Source of the DNA: Chloroflexota bacterium
GTDB lineage: Bacteria > Chloroflexota > Anaerolineae > Anaerolineales > UBA4823
Direction: 5' to 3'
Length of the DNA: 19,762 bases
NCBI GenBank assembly: GCA_030636125.1
Contig: DAOVXM010000006.1
Location: forward strand, 1-19,762
Part shown: piece by piece, positions 8,437 through 16,187 of the stretch
How positions within the stretch are numbered: the first letter of the stretch is position 1
Layout of the letters: every line of letters begins with the position of its first letter
Notes under the pieces: model-generated
The model's input: only the letters and a program-made list of their open reading frames with translations
Databases searched by the model: none
What the model was told of the DNA's origin: nothing
Program-made: the position numbers and the translations under genes

Positions 8437-8560
8437 ACCTACAACTTTGCCCAGATGTATCTGTTTTAGAATGTTTATTAATAACTTGCAGGCGAGGAGA
8501 TGTTAGCCGTTTATAGCGAATTTGGACGTAACGGCTTAGATTTGTGTCAACAATTGTGGA
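8437..8560. other. Non-coding stretch upstream of the cyd promoters
   Basis: No recognisable gene. AGCCGTT (8505-8511) and AACGGCT (8530-8536) form a 7-base inverted repeat with an 18-base spacer. A 36-codon open frame (8500-8610) begins directly after GAGGAG with no spacer and runs into the operator cluster; it has no membrane helix and matches nothing I know, so I do not call it a gene. Confidence 0.4.
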
Positions 8561-8588
8561 TTGAAGATGCGGTGCGTCACATTATAAT
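8561..8588 (+). promoter_or_regulatory. Candidate distal promoter P1 of cydAB
   Basis: TTGAAG (8561-8566) and TATAAT (8583-8588) are 16 bases apart. The -10 box lies inside an inverted repeat, CGTCA (8575-8579) and TGACG (8588-8592). Predicted transcription would start near 8595 and run through the operator cluster, leaving a leader of about 165 bases. Pattern evidence only. Confidence 0.45.
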
Positions 8589-8605
8589 GACGTTTGTCGT
8601 GGATG

Positions 8606-8671
8606 ATTGATGATTTAATCAATTGACCTTAAGTCAATGATTGTTTACCATAACGATCAATAATCAATTGA
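8606..8671. promoter_or_regulatory. Cluster of ATTGA-type inverted and direct repeats, candidate operators
   Basis: Three overlapping signals lie between the two candidate cydA promoters. ATTGATGATTTAATCAAT (8606-8623) has perfect 6-base arms around a 6-base centre. ATTGACCTTAAGTCAAT (8622-8638) has perfect 6-base arms around a 5-base centre and shares two bases with the first. The 11-mer TAATCAATTGA occurs at 8616-8626 and again at 8661-8671, 45 bases apart. The half-sites resemble TTGAT/ATCAA of CRP/FNR-family operators, but the spacing differs from the FNR consensus (N4). The cluster sits just upstream of the P2 -35 box, where activators often bind. Confidence 0.5.
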
Positions 8672-8682
8672 AACTTCCATCC

Positions 8683-8712
8683 TTGACAAAGCAGTAGTTT
8701 CGTGGCTACTGT
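8683..8712 (+). promoter_or_regulatory. Candidate proximal promoter P2 of cydAB with overlapping dyad
   Basis: A perfect -35 hexamer TTGACA (8683-8688) is followed after 18 bases by TACTGT (8707-8712), a weak -10. CAGTAG (8692-8697) and CTACTG (8706-8711) form a perfect 6-base inverted repeat that covers the spacer and the -10, a classic repressor position. A strong -35 with a weak -10 and repeats upstream suggests regulated expression. Confidence 0.5.
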
Positions 8713-8761
8713 TTATTTCTCAACGAGCTCAATTCTCTAAAAGGAAAGTAGGAGGTGTTTT

Positions 8762-10153
8762 ATGGACCCACTCATTCTCGCCCGAATACAGTTTGGGTTG
8801 ACCACCGTGTATCACTTTTTCTTTGTGCCGTTGACACTGGGACTTTCTGTCCTAGTTGCCACCATGGAAACCCTGTATGTTCAATCGGGGCGAGAAGTGT
8901 ACAAGAGGATGACAAAATTTTGGGGGAAATTATTCTTGATTAATTTTGCCATCGGCGTGGCTACTGGCCTTGTGCAAGAGTTCCAGTTTGGCATGAATTG
9001 GTCAGAATATTCACGATTTGTGGGCGATGTTTTCGGCGCACCATTAGCTATTGAAGCTCTGATGGCCTTTTTCCTCGAATCAGTATTTTTGGGAGTCTGG
9101 ATCTTTGGTTGGGATAAACTTTCAAAGCGTATGCATGCGGCCGCGATCTGGTTGGTGGCGATCGGCGCAAACATATCCGCCTTGTGGATCTTGATCGCTA
9201 ACTCATGGATGCAGGAACCGGTCGGTTATACCATAGTTAATGGTCGTGCCGAGATGACCAACTTCTTTGAGGTGATATTCAATCCAAACATCTGGTATCA
9301 GTTCCCGCATACCGTGCTGGCTGGCTTCGTAACCGCTGCTTTCTTTGTGATGGGTATCAGCGCGTATCATTTACGCCGTAAGAACGAGACCGACCTCTTC
9401 AAACGGTCTTTCCAAATGGCTGCGATTTTCGGTGCGATTTCGATTATGCTGGTATCGTTAAATGGTCATGACCAGACCCAGCACATGGTTGAAACCCAAC
9501 CGATGAAAATGGCCGCGGCCGAGGGGTTGTGGGAAAGCGAGGATCCCGCCTCATTCTCATTGTTCACGGTTGGAAGTATACGTGAGCAAAAAGAGGTTTT
9601 CTCCATCCGGATACCTAACGTGTTAAGCTTGCTTTCTTACAACCAGCTCTATGGTGAAGTCATGGGGATGAACAATTTGCAGGCTGAATATGAAGCCATC
9701 TATGGACCGGGCAGCTATATTCCTCCAGCGGTCTTTGTATATTGGTCATTTCGAATCATGGTGGGAGCTGGCATCCTGATGGTCATTCTGGCATTCTATG
9801 CGCTATTTCTGGTTATGGGTGAGATGCTTGAAAATAGGCAACGAGGTCTCAAGGTCCTGGTGCTGGCTATGGCATTGCCGTATCTTGCCAACTCAGCAGG
9901 ATGGATATTGACCGAGGTGGGTCGCTATCCTTGGACGGTCTACGGTTTGTACAAGCTGGATGAAAGCGTTTCACTTATTGTTACCTCAGGCATGGTGTGG
10001 GTATCTCTGATAGGATATACGCTTGTTTATTCAGCCTTGATCGTTGCCACAGTATATTTGTTTCAGAAGTATGCGAAGGCCGGTCCAGAGCCTATCGATA
10101 AGGTGACATCACTCAGCGATGATATCCCCTCACTCGTAGCTGCCCAGGATTAA
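8762..10153 (+). CDS. cydA: Cytochrome bd quinol oxidase subunit I
   Basis: A 463-residue integral membrane subunit that oxidises quinol and holds the three hemes of the bd-type oxidase, reducing oxygen to water without pumping protons. By alignment to the E. coli and Geobacillus enzymes the heme ligands are all present: H18 (E. coli H19), H183 in FPH and M333 (the b558 pair), and E385 in LTEVGRYPW (E. coli E445). The proton-path acids E98 and E106 (E. coli E99 and E107) and the quinol-site residues K249 and E254 in QPMKMAAAEGLWES are also kept. The region between the K/E motif and the next helix is short, so this is the short-Q-loop class rather than the long E. coli type. The start ATG has AGGAGG (8750-8755) with a 6-base spacer. 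It is followed by cydB after 82 bases, with no cydX-like gene between. Confidence 0.97.
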   Translation: MDPLILARIQFGLTTVYHFFFVPLTLGLSVLVATMETLYVQSGREVYKRMTKFWGKLFLINFAIGVATGLVQEFQFGMNWSEYSRFVGDVFGAPLAIEALMAFFLESVFLGVWIFGWDKLSKRMHAAAIWLVAIGANISALWILIANSWMQEPVGYTIVNGRAEMTNFFEVIFNPNIWYQFPHTVLAGFVTAAFFVMGISAYHLRRKNETDLFKRSFQMAAIFGAISIMLVSLNGHDQTQHMVETQPMKMAAAEGLWESEDPASFSLFTVGSIREQKEVFSIRIPNVLSLLSYNQLYGEVMGMNNLQAEYEAIYGPGSYIPPAVFVYWSFRIMVGAGILMVILAFYALFLVMGEMLENRQRGLKVLVLAMALPYLANSAGWILTEVGRYPWTVYGLYKLDESVSLIVTSGMVWVSLIGYTLVYSALIVATVYLFQKYAKAGPEPIDKVTSLSDDIPSLVAAQD

Positions 10154-10235
10154 TTCGTGATTTTGAGTCACTGGTTGGTTGCAAAGTACAAGCTTTTGCA
10201 CATATGTGATCACCAATGGGAGTAGGAGGTACATT

Positions 10236-11252
10236 ATGGATCTAAATACAATTTGGTTCATTTTAATTGCTGTATTATTTGTGGGCTTCTTTTTGCTGGA
10301 AGGATTTGACTTTGGTGTGGGTATTCTATTGCCATTCTTGGGTAAGGATGACATCGAGCGTCGCGTCCTGATCAACACGATTGGTCCACATTGGGACGGG
10401 AACGAGGTTTGGTTGGTGACTGCTGGGGGAGCCATGTTTGCTGCCTTTCCAGAGTGGTATGCCACCATGTTCAGTGGCTTTTATCTGCCTCTCTTGTTGT
10501 TGTTGGTCGCACTGATCTTCCGTGGAGTAGCTTTTGAGTACCGTAGTAAGGATGAGAATCCCCGATGGCGCAATTTGTGGGACTGGGCTATATTCACTGG
10601 CAGTCTGGTGCCTCCCTTGCTGCTTGGTGTGGCTTTCGCCAACCTGGTGCGAGGCGTCCCGATTAACGCCGACATGCAGTATGTAGGAGGTTTCTTTAAC
10701 TTGCTCAATCTGTACGCGCTGGTGGGCGGGTTTGCAGCCGTTTTACTTTTTACCTTACATGGAGCCATCTTCTTGACCCTAAAGACGACCGGCAAACTGA
10801 TGGAACGGTCACGGATCATAGCCTGGCGCTTGTGGATACCAGTCGTCATCATATTGTTTGCTTTCCTGGCAGGCACCTATTTCCAGACTGACATCCTTAT
10901 GCAATTAGGGGTTAATCCCGGGATTATTCCATTGATTGCTGTAGTCGCCATCCTTTTAGTTGGGTACTTCATCCGAAAAGATCGGTCTGGTTGGGCGTTT
11001 GCCATGACCTCTGTAACAATCGCCTTTTCTGTGATCACAATATTCTTGGTTTTGTATCCCAGAGTGATGATCTCTAGCCTCAATCCGGCGTGGAGTCTTA
11101 CTATTTACAATGCATCCTCCAGTCCTTACACGCTCCAGGTAATGACAGTTGTGGCAATCATCTTTGTCCCAATCGTATTAATCTACCAGGGATGGAGCTA
11201 TTGGGTTTTCCGTAAGCGGATTGTAAACAAACCTGAGACATTGACATATTGA
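10236..11252 (+). CDS. cydB: Cytochrome bd quinol oxidase subunit II
   Basis: A 338-residue polytopic membrane protein, the pseudosymmetric partner of CydA. Family marks are the N-terminal LEGFDFGVGILLPFLG, then IGPHWDGNEVWLVTAGGAMFAAFPEWYA and the LFRGVAFE-like segment ALIFRGVAFEYRSK. Eight to nine hydrophobic helices span the length and the size is normal. The open frame extends upstream to 10179, but AGGAGG (10224-10229), 6 bases before the ATG at 10236, and the family start MDLNTIWF fix the start here. It is followed by 290 non-coding bases with hairpins and then cydDC. Confidence 0.97.
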   Translation: MDLNTIWFILIAVLFVGFFLLEGFDFGVGILLPFLGKDDIERRVLINTIGPHWDGNEVWLVTAGGAMFAAFPEWYATMFSGFYLPLLLLLVALIFRGVAFEYRSKDENPRWRNLWDWAIFTGSLVPPLLLGVAFANLVRGVPINADMQYVGGFFNLLNLYALVGGFAAVLLFTLHGAIFLTLKTTGKLMERSRIIAWRLWIPVVIILFAFLAGTYFQTDILMQLGVNPGIIPLIAVVAILLVGYFIRKDRSGWAFAMTSVTIAFSVITIFLVLYPRVMISSLNPAWSLTIYNASSSPYTLQVMTVVAIIFVPIVLIYQGWSYWVFRKRIVNKPETLTY

Positions 11253-11291
11253 GATATTGTTCTATCTATTGATGTTAATAAAATAACAAGT

Positions 11292-11342
11292 GCAGTTGGG
11301 CCTAAATGCATCGGTGGTATCTGTTGTCTCCTGCCCAACTGC
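11292..11342. other. Large perfect hairpin A after cydB
   Basis: GCAGTTGGGC (11292-11301) and GCCCAACTGC (11333-11342) are perfect 10-base inverted arms around a 31-base loop. No T run follows, so it is not an intrinsic terminator. It starts 40 bases after the cydB stop and may be an RNA structure in the cydB 3' region or a DNA operator with widely spaced halves. Confidence 0.6.
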
Positions 11343-11346
11343 TTAA

Positions 11347-11398
11347 AGTGTTGCGTCATTATTTCCAAACTTTAGAGTCACTTTCGCCACGCAACACT
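11347..11398. other. Large perfect hairpin B after cydB
   Basis: AGTGTTGCGT (11347-11356) and ACGCAACACT (11389-11398) are perfect 10-base arms around a 32-base loop, beginning four bases after hairpin A. Total lengths are 52 and 51 bases. A competing helix, AAAGTG (11345-11350) with CACTTT (11379-11384), uses part of the same left arm, so two exclusive folds are possible. No T run follows. Confidence 0.6.
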
Positions 11399-11420
11399 GG
11401 CAAACACATCAGGTGCTAAG

Positions 11421-11461
11421 TTGTCCTGGCGACCGGGGAGGGATATAATCCTCTCCGGTCG
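11421..11461 (+). promoter_or_regulatory. Candidate cydDC promoter with palindrome centred on the -10
   Basis: TTGTCC (11421-11426) and TATAAT (11444-11449) are separated by exactly 17 bases. CGACCGGGGAGG (11430-11441) and CCTCTCCGGTCG (11450-11461) form a 12-base-pair inverted repeat with one mismatch or wobble whose 8-base centre is GATATAAT, so the -10 box is the centre of the dyad. A seven-T run at 11471-11477 lies 9 bases past the stem; this spacing is poor for a terminator, though one with read-through cannot be ruled out. Confidence 0.5.
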
Positions 11462-11542
11462 ATGTGATTCTTTTTTTCTTCGAAATTTGTTTTTAATTGA
11501 TAATACTATTTGTTGATCAACATCTAGGTGTAATCACGCTAT

Positions 11543-14500
11543 ATGAACCTCGACAAACGTCTCCTGGGACTTACGATCTCTTCTCGTTCTGCCTTAATTA
11601 TGACCATAACGCTTGGCTTTTTTGGGGGAGTCTTGATTGTTGTAAAAGCTCGGTTGTTGAGCCAAGTGATCAGTCGGGTTTTCTTAGACGGACAGTTAAT
11701 GAGGGATGTGGCCGTCCTATTGGGGATGATATTAGGAGTTTTCCTCTTATTGGCAATGATCAGTTGGGGGGTGGAGGTGGCAGCTAATGCCGTCGCTGGG
11801 CGTGTCAAAACCGATTTGCGCCTGGATCTTTTTAACCATATTCTGGCTATGGGCCCGGCCGATGTTTCCGGTGAGCGCACTGGTGAGTTGGTCAATGTCG
11901 CCACAGAAGGTATTGAGGCATTGGATGCTTACTATCGCCAATATCTACCTCAATTGGTATTAGCAGTATTGGTACCGCTAACCTTTCTGGCTTTTATTTT
12001 TCCATTGGATACATTGTCTGCGGTAGTATTGCTGCTCACTGCTCCTTTAATACCACTTTTTATGATTTTAATTGGACACATGGCTGAAGCGGTGACGAAA
12101 AAACAATGGGAAACGTTAAGTCGCCTGAGCGCGTATTATCTTGACGTTTTGTTAGGTCTGACCACCTTGAAGATCCTTGGACGCAGTCGCGCGCAAATTG
12201 CTGTGATCGCCAAAATCAGTGAGCAGTACCGTCAGAGGACAATGGGTGTGCTACGTGTGACATTTCTCTCTGCCTTGGTGCTGGAAATGGTAGCTACCCT
12301 TAGTATAGCTGTTGTAGCGGTAGAGATTGGTTTGCGACTACTCTATGGTCGTCTTGATTTTGACCAGGCGCTGTTTGTGTTGCTTTTAGCTCCTGAGTTC
12401 TACCTGCCCTTGCGCATGCTGGGAACGCGCTTTCACGCCGGTATGACAGGTGTCGTGGCGGCGGATCGTATTTTCGAAATCTTGGATCAGCCGGTCGAGG
12501 ATCGTGAAAAACAGGTAGAAGCAAATATACAGGATGAAATAAAGAGTTCGCAGTTTAAGTTACAGTTCCGGGACGTTCATCATGCTTATGAAGATTCTCG
12601 ACATACGTTGAAAGGAGTTTCTTTTAGTATTGCTCCAGGTCAAATGGTTGCACTTGTTGGACCAAGTGGTGCAGGGAAAAGCACTGTAGCAAATTTACTC
12701 CTTCGTTTTATTGAACCCACTCAAGGGCAGATAACCGTTGGTAAACGATCATTGGCTGATTTCTCACCCGATAGTTGCCGTGCTCAGTTTGCCTGGGTAC
12801 CTCAAAAACCTTATCTATTCAATGACACGGTATTGGCGAATATCCTCATGGCTCGTCCCGAATCCAGTTTTGAAGAGGTTGTTGGTTCAGCCCGACGAGC
12901 TCATGCACACGAGTTTATTGAACGTCTTCCTCAGGGATATGATACAGTCATTGGTGAAGGAGGTAGCAGGTTGAGCGCTGGTGAAGCCCAACGTATCGCT
13001 ATCGCCCGAGCATTCCTTAAAGATGCACCCTTTCTGATCCTTGACGAGATGACTTCTAACCTCGATCCTGAAAACGAAGCCTTGATCCGGGAAACAATGG
13101 AGAGTTTGGTAATTGGACGCTCGGCATTAGTTATCGCTCATCGTCTAAGCACCGTCTTTAAGGCAGACAAAATTGTGCTCCTAAATAAGGGTCGTATTGC
13201 AGCGGTTGGGTCTCATAGCAGACTGCTGCAAGTAAGCGGGCTATACCGGTATATGGTCGAAGCTTACACAGATTCACAGAAATTAGATGAGGCCAAGGAT
13301 TACCTGCACTCTATTCCCGCTACTGGATACCATCGATTAACACTATCCAAAGATGGTTACACTCACATAACTGATCTATCAGATACCCCTCAAACTGCGC
13401 ATTTGGGAACCTTATGGCGTCTCTTAGATTTTGTTAAACCTTACAGCAAGCTTGTCGCTCTCTCTGTTGTACTAGGATTTGCAACAGTTGGCAGTGGGAT
13501 TGGCCTGATGACCTCCTCCGCGTACCTCATCTCTGAAGCTGCCTTGCAACCCTCGATTGCTGATTTACAAGTTGTCATTGTTGCTGTACGTTTTTTTGGT
13601 ATCGCACGTGGTTTATTCCGTTACCTGGAGCGATTGGTCTCTCATCAGGTGACTTTTCGTTTGTTGGCGCGTTTGCGAGTTTGGTTTTACCAAGCCCTTG
13701 AACCTCTCGCTCCGGCCCGGGTTATGTATTATAAAAGCGGTGATCTGATCAATCGGGCGATGGGAGATATCAATACATTAGAGAATTTCTATGTGCGCTC
13801 TATTGCACCTCCTTTAGTGGCTTTACTGGTTGCTGTAACCATAGGCGTGTATTTGTGGTTCTTTAGTCCTGTGCTGGCGATTAATTTAATCCTGTTTTTG
13901 CTTGCGGCTGGTTTGCTCGTGCCAATCTGGACTCGCTGGTTAAGTCGTGGTGTTGGAAGGCGATATATACACGCGCGAGCAGCATTAAGTGTGACCCTGG
14001 TTGATGGTATACAGGGGTTGGCAGACTTATTGGCTTTCGGTCAGGAAGGTAGACAATCCGAGTTGTTGAAAACCCAAGACCGGCAATTAGCCTCCACACA
14101 GAAACAGATGGCTCATATAGGCGGAATGCAATCTGCAATGGAGACCCTTCTTGCCAACATGGGCATGTGGACAACTTTAACAATAGGAATCATTCTTGTC
14201 GGTCGGAGTCAAATTGATGGGATGTTTTTGGCATCTCTTGCACTTGCAGCGATAACGAGTTTCGAAGCTGTATTGCCATTACCTCTGGCAGCTCAATATT
14301 TAGAAAGAAATCTAGTAGCAGCACAGAGGTTGTTTGAAATTGTGGATGCTGAGCCAGAAGTAAAAGATCCTCCAAAGTGTAAGTTGCCTCCGCGTGAGTT
14401 TAATATCGATATTCACTCATTATGTTTTCGATATCCACCAGAGCTTTTATCAAATCCATCTTCCCGAGAAGAAAGCTCCTCTTTAAAGTTGAATTCCTAT

Positions 14501-15187
14501 ATCCTGGAGAACCTAAGCTTTACTTTGTCTCAGGGTAAGCGTGTTGCAGTCGTCGGACCGAGTGGATCGGGTAAATCCACCATAATCAGTTTATTACTAA
14601 GATTCTGGGAGTACAACCAAGGTGAAATTCTGATAAACGGGGAAAATATCCGTTCCTTTAGCCAAGAGGCGTTGCGGAAGAATATCGGGGTTGTTTCTCA
14701 GAGAACTTATCTATTTAACGCAACTGTCCTTGATAATTTGCGGATTGCGCGTCCACAGGCGACTGAATCCGAAATAGTAACAGCAGCAAAGAACGCCCAA
14801 ATACATGATTTTATCTATTCGCTACCTCAAGGCTATGATACCTGGGTAGGTGACCGTGGTATGCGTTTGAGTGGTGGCGAGCGCCAACGAGTGGCTATCG
14901 CACGTGCCTTGTTAAAAGATGCGCCGCTGCTGATCTTGGACGAGGCTACTGCTCACCTGGATGCGTTATCTGAACGCCATATTTTGGGGAGTATTTTCTC
15001 TTTGATGGAGGATCGAACCATATTGATGATCACTCATCGGTTGGTGGGGTTGGATACGATGGATGAAATATTGGTTTTACGTGGTGGTCGTATTGTTGAA
15101 CGCGGCTGCCATACTGACTTACTGCAGTCGGGTGGTTTGTATCGTCGGATGTGGGATTTTCAGAATCAAATGTTGTTGGAGAAGTAA
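11543..15187 (+). CDS. cydDC: Fused CydDC ABC exporter for cytochrome bd assembly
   Basis: A 1214-residue protein joining two ABC half-transporters in the order CydD then CydC. The heterodimer exports thiol reductants (glutathione or cysteine in E. coli) or otherwise handles heme needed to assemble cytochrome bd. Each half has a six-helix membrane domain and a nucleotide-binding domain. First NBD: Walker A GPSGAGKS (373-380), signature LSAGEAQRIAIARA, Walker B FLILDEMTSNLD. Second NBD: Walker A GPSGSGKS (1005-1012), signature LSGGERQRVAIARA, Walker B LLILDEATAHLD. Both Walker B glutamates are present, so both ATP sites could be active. The join lies about residues 570-630, in a segment without clear domain content. 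Separate genes are usual in E. coli; fusions occur in actinobacteria. A stop codon lies just upstream in frame, so this ATG is the first possible one; AGGTG (11526-11530) is 12 bases before it. Confidence 0.93.
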   Translation: MNLDKRLLGLTISSRSALIMTITLGFFGGVLIVVKARLLSQVISRVFLDGQLMRDVAVLLGMILGVFLLLAMISWGVEVAANAVAGRVKTDLRLDLFNHILAMGPADVSGERTGELVNVATEGIEALDAYYRQYLPQLVLAVLVPLTFLAFIFPLDTLSAVVLLLTAPLIPLFMILIGHMAEAVTKKQWETLSRLSAYYLDVLLGLTTLKILGRSRAQIAVIAKISEQYRQRTMGVLRVTFLSALVLEMVATLSIAVVAVEIGLRLLYGRLDFDQALFVLLLAPEFYLPLRMLGTRFHAGMTGVVAADRIFEILDQPVEDREKQVEANIQDEIKSSQFKLQFRDVHHAYEDSRHTLKGVSFSIAPGQMVALVGPSGAGKSTVANLLLRFIEPTQGQITVGKRSLADFSPDSCRAQFAWVPQKPYLFNDTVLANILMARPESSFEEVVGSARRAHAHEFIERLPQGYDTVIGEGGSRLSAGEAQRIAIARAFLKDAPFLILDEMTSNLDPENEALIRETMESLVIGRSALVIAHRLSTVFKADKIVLLNKGRIAAVGSHSRLLQVSGLYRYMVEAYTDSQKLDEAKDYLHSIPATGYHRLTLSKDGYTHITDLSDTPQTAHLGTLWRLLDFVKPYSKLVALSVVLGFATVGSGIGLMTSSAYLISEAALQPSIADLQVVIVAVRFFGIARGLFRYLERLVSHQVTFRLLARLRVWFYQALEPLAPARVMYYKSGDLINRAMGDINTLENFYVRSIAPPLVALLVAVTIGVYLWFFSPVLAINLILFLLAAGLLVPIWTRWLSRGVGRRYIHARAALSVTLVDGIQGLADLLAFGQEGRQSELLKTQDRQLASTQKQMAHIGGMQSAMETLLANMGMWTTLTIGIILVGRSQIDGMFLASLALAAITSFEAVLPLPLAAQYLERNLVAAQRLFEIVDAEPEVKDPPKCKLPPREFNIDIHSLCFRYPPELLSNPSSREESSSLKLNSYILENLSFTLSQGKRVAVVGPSGSGKSTIISLLLRFWEYNQGEILINGENIRSFSQEALRKNIGVVSQRTYLFNATVLDNLRIARPQATESEIVTAAKNAQIHDFIYSLPQGYDTWVGDRGMRLSGGERQRVAIARALLKDAPLLILDEATAHLDALSERHILGSIFSLMEDRTILMITHRLVGLDTMDEILVLRGGRIVERGCHTDLLQSGGLYRRMWDFQNQMLLEK

Positions 15188-15219
15188 GCTCTCATGGGAT
15201 GATATGCTTTTTTATTGGG

Positions 15220-16104
15220 TTAATCATCGCTCCCAACCAAAGCCAGAAGTTGGTCAGGATAATCGGTAATAATGCCATCCACTCCCCAATCGATCAGACG
15301 TTGCATGTCCTGTAATTCATTCACCGTCCAGACGTGAACTTGCATATTGTGGGCATGAGCTCCACGTACAAAGCGCTCGGTGACCAGATGTAGTCGCCCC
15401 CCGTATTCTGGAATTTGGAAAGCCTCGGCTTTTGTCTGGTATATCCCTCCCAGATATGAGAAGTTCAGTCCAAAAAATATCCCAACTTCGTGTGGGCCGG
15501 CTGCCGTAGCAACTTCTGGGCATGATTGCCTAAAGCGGCGCAGTTGCTCATCGTGAAAAGAACCCACCATTACCTGTTCTAATTTGCCATGATCGCGCAG
15601 CATTTGGCAGAAAAGTTCCACGACAGAAGGATCCTCGGGCTTGATATCGATATTCAGTCGCATGCCTGGAAATGAACTGATAACTTCCTCTAATGTGGGG
15701 ATTGTTATACCTTTCCCCTGGTATGGGAATGTAGCGCCATCATCTGCTGTCCAGGTGTACCCGGCATCCAATTTTTTCAACTCGGATAAAGTGTAATTGC
15801 AGATATAACCAGTACCGCCCGTTGTGTTATCCACCGTTGGGTCATGCCTTACTACCAAAACCCCGTCTGCTGTACTATGGATATCCATTTCCAGCACATC
15901 CACACCGAGTGCGACTGCATGTTCAAAGGCGAAGAGTGTGTTCGGCGGCCAGAGACCTTGTCCGCCCCGGTGAGCCATTACTAGAACATTATTATTGTTT
16001 AGGAATGGGTGGTCTGGGATGGGTTGGGAGCGACGTTTGAGCACAGTGTAAGTGGCTACACTCAATCCAAACAATCCCAGTAATGTTGTTGCACCTAATT
16101 TCAT
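15220..16104 (-). CDS. Membrane-anchored glycerophosphodiester phosphodiesterase
   Basis: A 294-residue GDPD-family enzyme that hydrolyses glycerophosphodiesters to glycerol-3-phosphate and an alcohol. Residues about 4-20 form one hydrophobic helix followed by KRR, which fits an uncleaved N-terminal anchor with the catalytic domain outside. The TIM-barrel motifs are present: AHRGGQG (H45, R46), NT at 55-56, LEMDIHSTADG (E72, D74), RHDP (H87), NIDIKPE and the C-terminal DGIITDYPDQL. The common PENT motif reads PPNT here, and the NIEIK glutamate is Asp; both catalytic histidines and the E/D metal pair are kept, so activity is likely. GGGAG (complement of 16112-16116) precedes the ATG. It is convergent with cydDC, 32 bases apart, and lies downstream of the M29 gene behind a terminator-like hairpin. 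Phospholipid-derived substrates are likely but not shown. Confidence 0.92.
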   Translation of the reverse strand: MKLGATTLLGLFGLSVATYTVLKRRSQPIPDHPFLNNNNVLVMAHRGGQGLWPPNTLFAFEHAVALGVDVLEMDIHSTADGVLVVRHDPTVDNTTGGTGYICNYTLSELKKLDAGYTWTADDGATFPYQGKGITIPTLEEVISSFPGMRLNIDIKPEDPSVVELFCQMLRDHGKLEQVMVGSFHDEQLRRFRQSCPEVATAAGPHEVGIFFGLNFSYLGGIYQTKAEAFQIPEYGGRLHLVTERFVRGAHAHNMQVHVWTVNELQDMQRLIDWGVDGIITDYPDQLLALVGSDD

Positions 16105-16124
16105 GGTAATTCTCCCGTGAAACG

Positions 16125-16164
16125 AAAAACGTGATGCGTAAGAGTATATTCACACATCACGTTT
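16125..16164 (-). terminator. Hairpin terminator after the M29 aminopeptidase gene
   Basis: On the plus strand AAACGTGATGCG (16127-16138) and CACATCACGTTT (16153-16164) pair as a 12-base stem with one wobble and a 14-base loop. Read on the minus strand the stem ends in a run of five T (16129-16125), as expected for an intrinsic terminator of the gene ending at 16188. Its loop also contains TATACT on the minus strand, which could be a -10 for the phosphodiesterase gene, but no good -35 is present. Confidence 0.7.
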
Positions 16165-16187
16165 ATTTTGCATTAGTTACCCTTATT

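Noticed and set aside
8500..8610. A 36-codon open frame directly after GAGGAG, possibly a leader peptide or CydX-like subunit.
   Set aside because: There is no spacer between the purine run and the ATG, no membrane helix as in CydX, it ends inside the operator dyads and candidate promoter P1 lies within it, so it is most likely chance.
8606..8623. A canonical FNR box at ATTGATGATTTAATCAAT.
   Set aside because: The arms match TTGAT and ATCAA, but the spacer is six bases instead of four, so I report a dyad without naming FNR.
11292..11342. Integron attC-like core sites: GTTGGGC in the left arm and GCCCAAC in the right arm of hairpin A fit GTTRRRY and RYYYAAC.
   Set aside because: The order is the reverse of an attC site (RYYYAAC should come first), only 31 bases lie between them, hairpin B does not fit the consensus, and there is no integrase or cassette array.
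15198..15228. Bidirectional terminator between cydDC and the phosphodiesterase gene (GATGAT and ATCATC around a T-rich loop).
   Set aside because: Only six paired bases, which overlap the stop codon region of the phosphodiesterase gene; too weak to call.
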